This document shows, piece after piece, positions 1-7,462 of a DNA stretch of 15,038 nucleotides. Both the position numbers and the translations under genes were made by a program. The notes beneath the pieces are model-generated. The model did no database searches. It saw only the letters and a program-made list of their open reading frames with translations, and was not told the DNA's origin. This DNA is from an uncultured Acetatifactor sp. (GTDB lineage Bacteria; Bacillota; Clostridia; Lachnospirales; Lachnospiraceae), in assembly GCA_910587755.1 (NCBI GenBank), contig CAJUNZ010000069.1:1-15038 (forward strand), written 5' to 3'. Every line of letters begins with the position of its first letter. Position 1 is the stretch's first letter.

Positions 1-40
1 ATTGTTTTATTGCCGCTCCTAACTATATCCCAACCGCACA

Positions 41-78
41 GGTGGAAAAATTTTCATTGAGGGGTTTTTCTATCCACC
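41..78 (-). other. Imperfect inverted repeat near the left edge
   Basis: The arms GGTGGA (41-46) and TCCACC (73-78) pair. They are extended inward by an A-run against a T-run, with a three-base bulge. The repeat lies about 100 bases beyond the stop codon of the large ATPase gene, on the strand it is transcribed from. No T-tract follows, so it is not a clear terminator. The rest of 1-177 holds hairpin 105-148 and AT-rich sequence, and no coding region could be supported. Confidence 0.3.
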
Positions 79-104
79 ATCTTATTTGACGCTTACACAA
101 AACA

Positions 105-148
105 GGGCAGAATCAGTTCAACAGCCCCAGTCGAACTAACTCTGTCCC
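105..148 (-). terminator. Stem-loop (hairpin A) after the ATPase gene
   Basis: On the minus strand the arm at 148-133 pairs with 119-105. This gives a 15-bp stem with one bulged A and two G-U wobbles, closing a 13-nt loop. The stem is followed by CCCTGTTTTG. It starts 30 nt past the ATPase stop codon. Read as plus-strand RNA, the two wobbles become A-C mismatches, so the structure suits the minus-strand transcript. The T-tract is short, so this is a weak intrinsic terminator or a repeated RNA element. It is clearly related to the hairpin at 3400-3446. Confidence 0.6.
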
Positions 149-177
149 ATTATATTATATAAATATTTTTACCTGCG

Positions 178-2814
178 TTATCTTGCCAGCAAAGACAACA
201 CCCTGGGCCTTGCCCCTTTTGCATATTTAAATCCCAAAGCGAATCTGATGATTTCCGGGAAATAATATTTTTTATCTGCCATAATAAAGTAACCCTGGTT
301 CTCCAACCTGGCAATCTCCTCTCCGGACAGACTGATTTTATCCAAGGTAAGCGGCAGCACCTTCTCCTCTTCCGGCATGTCCTCAAATATTTTCAGTATC
401 TGGTAGATTGCTTTCATCTCATCCCTGATCTCTTTATATTTTTCTCTGGAGCAATCAGGAATGGCCTCTCGAATCTGCTTTGGCATGATATACCTGTCTT
501 CATACGGCGGCCTGCCCTCCGGGAACGTGCTGGTGGCAAACTGCAGGAATCTGACAATGTCCCTTGCCTGGAGCTGATTCGAGAAATCAGAAAGCGCCGC
601 GATAATCCATCTTGCCGAATTCGCCTCTTTGGAATCGTATCTCCCCAGTTTTTTCCCCCACAGCTTTTCCAGACGTTCTTCCAGCACTTCCCGGCTAGCC
701 TTCAAGATATCGATGCAGTCTCCCAGAGCAGGAGCCGCCTGTTTCGCAATCCACAAAGCCAGCCGAAGCGCTTCCGACGGCGACCATTTGAGTTCATATT
801 TATGGTATTGGTTTTGAAACTGGTCAAAATTGATTTCAATCGCCTCTTGGGCCATATCCTTTCTGGCAAAAACGATAATGCCAATGTTTCCGAACTGGAG
901 GTTCTGCAATGTGTTCATTACATTCTGGCACAGAGTTCGAATGGCAAATCTCCAGGTCTTCTGCTTCTGTATCTGCAGATCCATAAAAAGATCTTCCAGT
1001 CCATCCACAATAAACAGGATTCTTTTTCCTTTATTCTCCAGATAACGATCCAGTTCAGCTAAATCACTGAAACCAGCCCCAAGCATATCCAGCATCAGCC
1101 TTTGCCATATCTCCATCCACTCTGTCAGAGACGTCTCCTTTTCGGCATAAGAAGCCAGTTTATTGTAATTACATTCAATAGCATCTGATTTTATATTCAT
1201 TTCCTCAAAGGAACGATTGCAGCTACTAAGACATTCTCGCACCATGGAAAGCAGCCTTTTCATATTCACCGAACAGGCAAGGGGAAGAATAAGTGTTTTG
1301 TTCCTGCTTTTCTCCCATGCCGGCTCCACCCCATATGCAAAATTTTCCCAAGTCATATTGGAAAGCAGCTGTTTATAGATGTAAGTTTTTCCGGAGCCTT
1401 TCGCCCCCAAGACGACCAATTGGGGAACAGTATCCCGAAATTCCCGCACTATTTCCCGTATGGATGTCGTTGCCAGCATATTGGAGGACGCGCTGCCCTC
1501 AGCCGTTATCTCCATGGTAGTGATCTCATGCAGCCGGTTTACAGTATCCTTCACATCCTCAGGGGAAAGGCCGTTCTCCTCTGTACCTTCAGCCTCTGCC
1601 TCTATCTCCAACATGCCATCGGCAATCCGCGCCATGACATCAGAAAGCATCTTCCCTTTCAGCAGGCTGCATATCTCCTGAAAATCCCCCAGAGAGGCAA
1701 ACGCAGAATCAAAGGGAACCCTATAAAGATAGTCTTCCCTCAATACATTCATGTTCTCCGGATCGAAATCCTCCTCCAGGCTTTCCGCCAGCTCATCTTC
1801 CAGGCTGCCCACCTTATCTTCTTCCATATCCTTTGGAATCATGGTCAAAAGCAATTTGGAATTTGTATGCCCATCCGCTACCTTTCTCTGTATTTCCTCC
1901 AATATGAGTTTTGTCCCCTTTATCGACTGCATCGACGTGGAAGAGATAAAAAACTTATGGACCCGAAAGTCAAACAGGAACGGCGCGGAAAATTCCGTGA
2001 CCCCGGCCCGTAGATCTACCAGGACAAGTTCCGCTCCCAGCGCCTGGCCTAACATGGAAAGGAACTCCGTGATGATATATTTATCTTTCTGGACAGCAAT
2101 TATTTTCTCAGGACTTGAATAAATATTCATCATCTGAGACTTTTCTCTGTATACCGGGAGAAAATAATGCTCCACTTCCAGTTTCTCCGTTATCACTTTA
2201 ATGACGTTTTTCTCCACAAGCTTTGCCACATCCTTCACAAAGCCCTCGTCCACATCGTTGAAATGGAGCAACTCCAACACGTCAAAATAACTGATTTTCT
2301 CATTGTTTATCCCCTGTCCCAGCATCCAGGTCAAGCCGGGAGCCTCCAAATCGGCGTCGATGATCAATACCTTTTTTTGATTCCCATATTTCTCCGATAT
2401 CTCCCGCACCAGGGAAATCAGCGCCAGCGTTCTCCCTACGCCGCCTTTATAGGAATGGAATACTGTGACTGGCCTTCCGGGTAAGTCAGCTGTTTTCCCC
2501 TCCCCTTCTTCTTTCGTATACATGTCCTTAAACAGCGGAGACTTTACCGGCTCAGTCCTGTCAGCTTCCTCCCCTTCTTCGTAGATAATCTCCAACAGCT
2601 TTCGGTCGAATTCAACCATCACTTTGCCGTCTGTATACAGTTTTCCGAAGATTGTCTTAAATGTCTCTTCATTATCCTCTTTCCTATTTCTCTTAGGGTC
2701 AATATTAACTATAATCTCATCGCTATAGACATCAACTCTATTCCACCACAGCGGCCAGAGATTCCGCTTTTTTTTGAGTTCAACTTCAATATCATACCAT
2801 GTAAACAGACGCAT
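178..2814 (-). CDS. Tandem NTPase: ParA/MinD-like KGGVGRT ATPase fused to a second P-loop domain
   Basis: This 878-residue cytoplasmic protein has three visible parts. Residues 1-110 form an unassigned N-terminal domain rich in Trp and acidic residues. Residues 115-400 are a SIMIBI (ParA/MinD-like) ATPase: the deviant Walker A KGGVGRT is at 123-129, the switch-like DADLEAPG at 153-160, and a second strand-Asp motif (VLVDLRAG) near 264-271. Residues 460-680 are a separate P-loop NTPase with Walker A GAKGSGKT (470-477) and Walker B-like FIVDGLEDLF (601-610), followed by a helical C-terminal region to 878. The ATG is chosen because GGAG lies 8 nt upstream, overlapping the stop codon of the HEPN-like gene, which suggests translational coupling. 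KGGVGR-variant ATPases of this kind occur in poorly characterised bacterial conflict-type operons (family knowledge). No parB gene or parS-like site is seen, so plasmid partition is unlikely. The exact function is unknown; a nucleotide-dependent sensor or regulator of the neighbouring small protein is my inference. Confidence 0.9.
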   Translation of the reverse strand: MRLFTWYDIEVELKKKRNLWPLWWNRVDVYSDEIIVNIDPKRNRKEDNEETFKTIFGKLYTDGKVMVEFDRKLLEIIYEEGEEADRTEPVKSPLFKDMYTKEEGEGKTADLPGRPVTVFHSYKGGVGRTLALISLVREISEKYGNQKKVLIIDADLEAPGLTWMLGQGINNEKISYFDVLELLHFNDVDEGFVKDVAKLVEKNVIKVITEKLEVEHYFLPVYREKSQMMNIYSSPEKIIAVQKDKYIITEFLSMLGQALGAELVLVDLRAGVTEFSAPFLFDFRVHKFFISSTSMQSIKGTKLILEEIQRKVADGHTNSKLLLTMIPKDMEEDKVGSLEDELAESLEEDFDPENMNVLREDYLYRVPFDSAFASLGDFQEICSLLKGKMLSDVMARIADGMLEIEAEAEGTEENGLSPEDVKDTVNRLHEITTMEITAEGSASSNMLATTSIREIVREFRDTVPQLVVLGAKGSGKTYIYKQLLSNMTWENFAYGVEPAWEKSRNKTLILPLACSVNMKRLLSMVRECLSSCNRSFEEMNIKSDAIECNYNKLASYAEKETSLTEWMEIWQRLMLDMLGAGFSDLAELDRYLENKGKRILFIVDGLEDLFMDLQIQKQKTWRFAIRTLCQNVMNTLQNLQFGNIGIIVFARKDMAQEAIEINFDQFQNQYHKYELKWSPSEALRLALWIAKQAAPALGDCIDILKASREVLEERLEKLWGKKLGRYDSKEANSARWIIAALSDFSNQLQARDIVRFLQFATSTFPEGRPPYEDRYIMPKQIREAIPDCSREKYKEIRDEMKAIYQILKIFEDMPEEEKVLPLTLDKISLSGEEIARLENQGYFIMADKKYYFPEIIRFALGFKYAKGARPRVLSLLAR

Positions 2815-2824
2815 CGCTACTCTC

Positions 2825-3253
2825 CTATAATTTTGTATGAATCCATTCCGCTATCCTTGCCAGCGTCTTCTCTACTTTTTCTTCCTCATCTCCATCTTCC
2901 GTCTCGGCACCGTACCTCCACAGCTCATTGAACTTTTCCGGAGGAACACAACCTCCTCTTTTCAAATGGATATTCCGAAGACAATAACTACTATGAGGAT
3001 TCAATTTTTTCAGCATGGCGCTTATGTTATGTCCTGTCAGATCCTTCTTCTCTCTCCCGCAGCATTGCACAAACTCCTCGTATGTATTATTGCCCAAGTC
3101 TTTCATCAGCAGACTTTTCAAGCCGCATTCTACAGAATAAAACAAAAGCAGCCTTCGAGATTTGCTATTTCCCGTAGTTTCTTTGTACATTTTATAATGT
3201 CTGCGGTAGCTGTCCTGAAACTCCCGCCTTTTGACATTTATCCTGCTGCTCAT
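2825..3253 (-). CDS. Small HEPN-like protein, partner of the tandem ATPase
   Basis: This 142-residue, mostly helical protein is not recognised as a named family. Its pattern resembles HEPN domains: a helix with VECGLKSLLM (41-50), then GHNISAMLKKL (74-84), and an LWRYG motif (111-115) before an acidic C-terminal helix. The canonical HEPN ribonuclease motif (Arg, 4-6 residues, His) is not visible; the nearest is RNIH at 93-96. It could therefore be a non-catalytic HEPN, a substrate-binding or antitoxin-like partner, or a divergent effector. It is the first gene of the pair, 10 bp upstream of the ATPase start, and a plausible promoter lies about 65 bp upstream. The ATG at 3253 has only AAGAGG directly before it and GGGGG about 10 nt away, so the start is less certain than the frame. 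The HEPN assignment rests on pattern only. Confidence 0.75.
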   Translation of the reverse strand: MSSRINVKRREFQDSYRRHYKMYKETTGNSKSRRLLLFYSVECGLKSLLMKDLGNNTYEEFVQCCGREKKDLTGHNISAMLKKLNPHSSYCLRNIHLKRGGCVPPEKFNELWRYGAETEDGDEEEKVEKTLARIAEWIHTKL

Positions 3254-3315
3254 CCTCTTGTTTCCCCCATTTCATTCTCATTGGAAAACCACACTCCGTC
3301 AAACAATATAGTATT

Positions 3316-3344
3316 ATTTTAATATAGGCACATCCATTTTGCAA
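3316..3344 (-). promoter_or_regulatory. Candidate housekeeping promoter of the HEPN-ATPase pair
   Basis: The minus strand shows TTGCAA (3344-3339), a 17-bp spacer, then TAAAAT (3321-3316). It sits about 63 bp upstream of the HEPN-like start codon in an AT-rich gap. It matches 4/6 and 5/6 of the sigma-A consensus. Confidence 0.5.
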
Positions 3345-3399
3345 GGGCGTTTACAGCACTTCGGCAATTTTACCGCTATCGCCAGCAGGCAATAAAAAC

Positions 3400-3446
3400 G
3401 GGACAGAACCTATTTCAGCGTTTATAACCGAAATCAGCTCTATCCC
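3400..3446 (-). terminator. Stem-loop (hairpin B) after sigK
   Basis: On the minus strand 3446-3430 pairs with 3416-3400: 16 of 17 positions pair, three of them as G-U, around a 13-nt loop. It is followed by CCCGTTTTTATT, 39 nt past the sigK stop, so it can serve as the sigK terminator and insulate the downstream cassette. Plus-strand RNA would carry four mismatches, which supports a minus-strand RNA role. The lower stem (GGGAYAGAG with CTGYCC) and the 13-nt loop length are shared with hairpin A at 105-148. Confidence 0.65.
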
Positions 3447-3485
3447 ACAGCCCCGATGTTCCTGCATCTCCACTATTCTCTGTGC

Positions 3486-4121
3486 CTATCCCTGCCCAAA
3501 CTTCTCCCGCAGCTTCCCCAGCGCTTTCTTCTCAATCCGGCTCACATAGCTTCTGGAAATCCCCAGTTTTTCTCCAATCTCGCTCTGAGTGACTTCCCTG
3601 CCTCCGTGCAGACCATAGCGCAGAATCAGGATCTCCCTCTCCCTGCTGGTCAAGTCCGCATCCATCAGAGAAAACAGGCGCCTGATGTTGCCGGAAAGCT
3701 CCATACTCTCTATAATGTCCGGCTGGTTCTGCTCTATCACATCCACCAGCTGGATTTCGTTTCCCTCTTTATCCTGCCCGATAGGTTCAAAGAGCGATAT
3801 CTCCCGGGAAGATTTCTTTTTTCCCCGGAGAAACATCAGCAGCTCATTCTCAATGCATCTGCAGGCATAAGTTGCAAGCCTTCCCTTTTTCTCGTCGAAA
3901 GTCTTAATGGCTTTGATCAGTCCAATACATCCTATCGAGATAAAATCTTCCGTATCCCCATCCAGGCTCTGGTATTTCTTCACAATATGGACCACCAGAC
4001 GCAGGTTTCGCTCCACCAGTATCTTCTGTGCCCTGTCAGCCTCCTCAGGGGAACCATCGCGCATCAGCCGGATATATCGGGCCTCTTCCTCCTGAGTCAA
4101 CGGTTTTTGAAACGTCTCCAA
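3486..4121 (-). CDS. sigK: RNA polymerase sporulation sigma factor, SigK type
   Basis: This 211-residue sigma-70 family factor directs late mother-cell transcription during sporulation. Region 2 runs through about 58-95 (EDFISIGCIGLIKAIKTFD, then LATYACRCIENEL). The SigK-like linker DPIGQDKEGNEI appears here as EPIGQDKEGNEI (112-123), and the region 4 helix-turn-helix is at about 178-201 (LGISRSYVSRIEKKAL). The linker favours SigK over SigE. There is no hydrophobic pro-sequence: the protein starts METFQKPLT, as in some Clostridia (e.g. C. difficile) and unlike the B. subtilis precursor, so activation by SpoIVFB-type cleavage is not expected. The gene is uninterrupted, so there is no skin element. 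The start is TTG with a GGGGG Shine-Dalgarno 6 nt upstream; no in-frame ATG is available before it. A sigma-K/E-type promoter lies upstream, consistent with autoregulation. Confidence 0.93.
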   Translation of the reverse strand: METFQKPLTQEEEARYIRLMRDGSPEEADRAQKILVERNLRLVVHIVKKYQSLDGDTEDFISIGCIGLIKAIKTFDEKKGRLATYACRCIENELLMFLRGKKKSSREISLFEPIGQDKEGNEIQLVDVIEQNQPDIIESMELSGNIRRLFSLMDADLTSREREILILRYGLHGGREVTQSEIGEKLGISRSYVSRIEKKALGKLREKFGQG

Positions 4122-4150
4122 ATCAAACCCCCACGGATTACTCTCAACAT

Positions 4151-4179
4151 TATACTATGTGTTGATTTCGTCCATGGTG
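4151..4179 (-). promoter_or_regulatory. Sigma-K/sigma-E type promoter upstream of sigK
   Basis: The minus strand carries CACC (4179-4176, in the context GGCACC) and CATAGTATA (4159-4151), with 17 bp between the AC core's flanking base and the -10. This fits the known mACm - 16/17 - CATAnnnTA consensus of sigma-K; sigma-E also uses a CATA -10. A TATAAT overlaps it at 4154-4149, so a sigma-A start cannot be excluded. The -10 lies about 30 bp upstream of the TTG start codon. Confidence 0.6.
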
Positions 4180-4247
4180 CCTGTCATGCAAGGACCTGTT
4201 TGAAAATCGCGCAGAAAGTCACTTTCCGGAAAAATATATGCAAATTC

Positions 4248-5486
4248 TCATTCTTCAAGCAAAAATTGCGACATCACATAACTGCTCAGATCAAGCCCCC
4301 GCTCCGTCAGAGCCAGCCGAAAGCAGTTCTTCCCTGCAGACACAGTTCCCTCTCCAAGTAGATTTCCTTCCCCGGTCCATACGTCCTCTGCCGGCCGCTC
4401 GCCGCAGCTTCTCCACTCCAGCAGTCCGTCGCGGATATTTCTGTTTACCACACTGCCATACACTTCCTGAAGGCTCTGCCCAAACTGCCTTTCAAATACC
4501 TGCGGGTCCACTCCTTCCACCATCCGCAGCCCCAGAAACATAGTTTCCTCCATCTGCTCCTGCCGGCTCAGACGCTGTATTTCCTCCCTGCACTCCAGAG
4601 GTTTTTCCATATAAATGCCCAGATTCCCGCCATTTCTAAACCGGACATTTTCCACCAGAGAAGCGGCCCCAATGCCAAATCCCACGTAATTTTTCCTTCT
4701 CCAGCAGCCGCAGTTATGACGACATTCACACCCCTCCCTGGCATAGTTGGAAATCTCATATCTGTGATACCCCCGATCCGCCAAAGTCCTCTTGGTCTCC
4801 TGGTACATAAGCCTGTCTGTGTCCTCATCCGGAAGCTCCAGAAACCCCTGCCCGTACTTCTCATAAAGGGGCGTCCCCTCCTCCAGAATCAAACTGTATG
4901 CGCTGATATGCTCCGGCGGATTATCCAGACCAAGCACCCTCTCCAGTGTTTCCAGGTATCCCAAAAGGGTCTGGCCCGGCAGAGCACTCATAACATCCAC
5001 ATTGATATTCTCAAACCCGGCTCTTCTGGCCCACCGGAAAGTTTCCTGAAACTGTTCCCAGGTGTGAATCCGCCCCAGGGCTGCAAGCAGCCCGTCGTCT
5101 GCGGACTGAAGGCCAATGCTGAGACGATTGATCCCCGCCTGCCGCAGCCTTGCCAGCATTTCACAGGAAACCGTACCGGGATTTACCTCCATGCTCACCT
5201 CCGGATCCCTCCCCAGACGATAATGCCCCCTGACAGTATCCATCAGTCTCTCTATGGTCTCCACAGGAACAACGGAAGGCGTCCCTCCCCCCAGAAAAAC
5301 CGTATCCACGGTATAGTCCCAATACAGGGAGGCGCATCCCGCCGTCTCGGCCAGAAGCGCCTCCATATATCTTCTCTTCACCTGTTCACTTCCAGGGGCG
5401 GACAAAAAATCACAGTAGCTGCACTTCCTCTCACAGAAGGGTATGTGAAAATACAGCCCCAATTCTTTTACAGCCCTCTCCTCCAT
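4248..5486 (-). CDS. hemW: Radical SAM heme chaperone HemW
   Basis: This 412-residue radical SAM enzyme binds and transfers heme; it is related to, but distinct from, coproporphyrinogen dehydrogenase HemN. The [4Fe-4S]/SAM motif CERKCSYC is at 18-25, preceded by LYFHIPF. GGGTPS follows, then SIGLQS, and a HemN C-terminal-type domain (around EETMFLGLRMVEGVD). The frame stays open upstream into lepA, but translation most likely starts at 5486: GGAAGG lies 8 nt before that ATG, and the sequence before it is not family-like. The ATG at 5492 would leave only 2 nt of spacing. The gene follows lepA after 89 bp, a classic lepA-hemW arrangement, and the two are probably co-transcribed. An unusual HNCGCWR segment (normally HNxxYW) adds two cysteines near the middle. 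Confidence 0.93.
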   Translation of the reverse strand: MEERAVKELGLYFHIPFCERKCSYCDFLSAPGSEQVKRRYMEALLAETAGCASLYWDYTVDTVFLGGGTPSVVPVETIERLMDTVRGHYRLGRDPEVSMEVNPGTVSCEMLARLRQAGINRLSIGLQSADDGLLAALGRIHTWEQFQETFRWARRAGFENINVDVMSALPGQTLLGYLETLERVLGLDNPPEHISAYSLILEEGTPLYEKYGQGFLELPDEDTDRLMYQETKRTLADRGYHRYEISNYAREGCECRHNCGCWRRKNYVGFGIGAASLVENVRFRNGGNLGIYMEKPLECREEIQRLSRQEQMEETMFLGLRMVEGVDPQVFERQFGQSLQEVYGSVVNRNIRDGLLEWRSCGERPAEDVWTGEGNLLGEGTVSAGKNCFRLALTERGLDLSSYVMSQFLLEE

Positions 5487-5575
5487 ATCCATTCCCTTCC
5501 CACAGCAGCTCCCTGGATCATCCCCCGGACAGAGTATCTGCCGTCCTGCAGCACGTCTTCCCATGCTGTGCTCTC

Positions 5576-7402
5576 TCACTCCTCGTTCAGTTTTAACACG
5601 CTCAGGAAAGCCTTCTGAGGAATCTCCACATTGCCAATCTGACGCATGCGCTTTTTGCCCTCTTTCTGCTTCTCCAGCAGCTTTTTCTTTCGGGTGATAT
5701 CGCCCCCGTAGCACTTGGCCAGCACATCCTTCCGCAGGGCCTTTACCGTCTCCCGGGCAATCACCTTGCCCCCCACAGCCGCCTGAATGGGCACCTCAAA
5801 CAGATGTCTGGGGATCTCCTCTTTCAGCTTTTCACACATCCTGCGCCCACGCTCATAGGCAGAGTCCGCATGGACGATAAAGGACAAAGCGTCCACCTCC
5901 TCCTTGTTCACCAGAATGTCCAGCTTCACAAGCCTGGAAGTCTCATAGCCCTTCAAATCATAGTCAAAAGAGGCATACCCCCTGGAACGGGATTTCAGCG
6001 CATCAAAAAAGTCATAGATAATCTCATTCAAAGGCAGATCGTACTTCATCACCGCCCGGCCTTCCTCTATATACTCCATCCCCAGATAGCGTCCCCGCCT
6101 CTCCTGGCACAGCTCCATAATGGGACCGATAAACTCACTTGTGACCATGATCTCCGCGCTGACCACCGGCTCTTCCATACGCTCAATGGAGGTAGGCTCC
6201 GGCAGGTTGGAAGGATTCGTCACATCCACCACAGTGCCGTCCGTCTTATACACCTTGTACACAACACCCGGGGCGGTGGCCACCAGATCCAGGCCAAACT
6301 CCCGCTCCAGTCTCTCCTGGATCACCTCCAGGTGCAGAAGTCCCAGAAAACCGCACCTGAAACCAAATCCCAGCGCAATGGAAGTCTCCGGCTCATACTG
6401 CAGGGAGGCATCGTTTAACTGCAGTTTTTCCAAAGCGTCCCGCAGGTCAGGATACCTGGCCCCATCCGCAGGGTAAATCCCGCAGTACACCATGGACTGC
6501 ACCTTCTTGTACCCGGGCAGAGGTTCCGCGCAGGGTCTTCTGTCGTCGGTAATGGTATCCCCCACCGCAGTGTCCCTGACATTTTTGATGGACGCGGTGA
6601 TATAGCCCACCATGCCTGCGGACAACTCCTCACAGGGGAAAAAGCACCCTGCGCCGAAATACCCCACCTCCACCACTTCCTCCCTGGCGCCGGTAGCCAT
6701 CATGCGGATCAGCGTGCCCTTCTTCACCGTTCCCTGCATAATACGGCAGAAGATAATTACACCCTTGTATGCATCGTAGAGAGAGTCAAAAATCAGCGCC
6801 TGGAGAGGCGCCTCCGCGTCCCCTTTGGGCGCAGGGACTTTTTTCACCACCTGCTCCAGCACTTCCTCAATGCCTATGCCGTTTTTTGCGGAGATCAGCG
6901 GCGCGTCCTGGGCCTCTATGCCGATCACATCCTCAATCTCCTCTATCACCCGCTCCGGCTCCGCGCTGGGCAGGTCAATCTTGTTAATCACAGGAAATAC
7001 GTCCAGGTCATGGTCCAGGGCCAGATAGACATTTGCCAGAGTCTGGGCCTCTATGCCCTGAGCCGCATCCACCACCAGAATAGCCCCGTCGCAGGCTGCC
7101 AGGGAACGGCTGACTTCATAGTTAAAATCCACATGTCCCGGGGTGTCAATCAGGTTAAAAATGTACTCCTCTCCGTCCTTGGCCCGGTACACCGTGCGCA
7201 CCGCCTGGGCCTTGATGGTGATGCCCCTCTCCCGCTCCAGGTCCATGTTGTCCAACACCTGATCCTGCATCTGCCTGCTGGTCAGAAGACCGGTATGCTC
7301 AATGATCCGGTCCGCCAGAGTGGACTTGCCGTGGTCTATATGGGCTATGATACAGAAATTGCGGATCCGCTCCTGCTCCGCCCCCTTGTTCTTATCTTCC
7401 AT
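5576..7402 (-). CDS. lepA: Elongation factor 4 (LepA), ribosome-associated GTPase
   Basis: This 608-residue translational GTPase acts on ribosomes, where it is implicated in back-translocation or in initiation and biogenesis. The G1 motif AHIDHGKST is at 20-28, G2 RGITIKAQ at 59-66, G3 DTPGH at 86-90 and G4 NKIDL at 140-144. EF-G-like domains follow, and the basic LepA-specific C-terminal domain ends in a segment rich in Lys and Arg. The length is usual for the family. The ATG is supported by GAGG 7 nt upstream. Upstream lies a 36-bp repeat array that separates it from spoIIP; hemW follows downstream. Confidence 0.98.
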   Translation of the reverse strand: MEDKNKGAEQERIRNFCIIAHIDHGKSTLADRIIEHTGLLTSRQMQDQVLDNMDLERERGITIKAQAVRTVYRAKDGEEYIFNLIDTPGHVDFNYEVSRSLAACDGAILVVDAAQGIEAQTLANVYLALDHDLDVFPVINKIDLPSAEPERVIEEIEDVIGIEAQDAPLISAKNGIGIEEVLEQVVKKVPAPKGDAEAPLQALIFDSLYDAYKGVIIFCRIMQGTVKKGTLIRMMATGAREEVVEVGYFGAGCFFPCEELSAGMVGYITASIKNVRDTAVGDTITDDRRPCAEPLPGYKKVQSMVYCGIYPADGARYPDLRDALEKLQLNDASLQYEPETSIALGFGFRCGFLGLLHLEVIQERLEREFGLDLVATAPGVVYKVYKTDGTVVDVTNPSNLPEPTSIERMEEPVVSAEIMVTSEFIGPIMELCQERRGRYLGMEYIEEGRAVMKYDLPLNEIIYDFFDALKSRSRGYASFDYDLKGYETSRLVKLDILVNKEEVDALSFIVHADSAYERGRRMCEKLKEEIPRHLFEVPIQAAVGGKVIARETVKALRKDVLAKCYGGDITRKKKLLEKQKEGKKRMRQIGNVEIPQKAFLSVLKLNEE

Positions 7403-7462
7403 GAATTATCCTCACTCCAATTCTTATAAAAAATGCCCTGCGGCTCTAAGTTCCAGGTTCTG

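Noticed and set aside
178..2814. ParA/SopA-type plasmid or chromosome partition gene
   Set aside because: The Walker A is the KGGVGRT variant in a much longer two-NTPase protein; there is no parB gene or parS-like repeat beside it.
3486..4121. Skin-type prophage excision site in sigK
   Set aside because: The sigK frame is continuous and no recombinase gene or att-like duplication was seen in the window.
3456..4361. 301-codon plus-strand frame over sigK and the hemW end
   Set aside because: It lies antisense to a clear sigma factor gene and has low-complexity, unfamiliar protein sequence; it is a shadow frame.
5487..5714. N-terminal extension of hemW overlapping lepA
   Set aside because: The extra 76 residues are the out-of-frame lepA end and its gap; the Shine-Dalgarno sequence and radical SAM family start support 5486.
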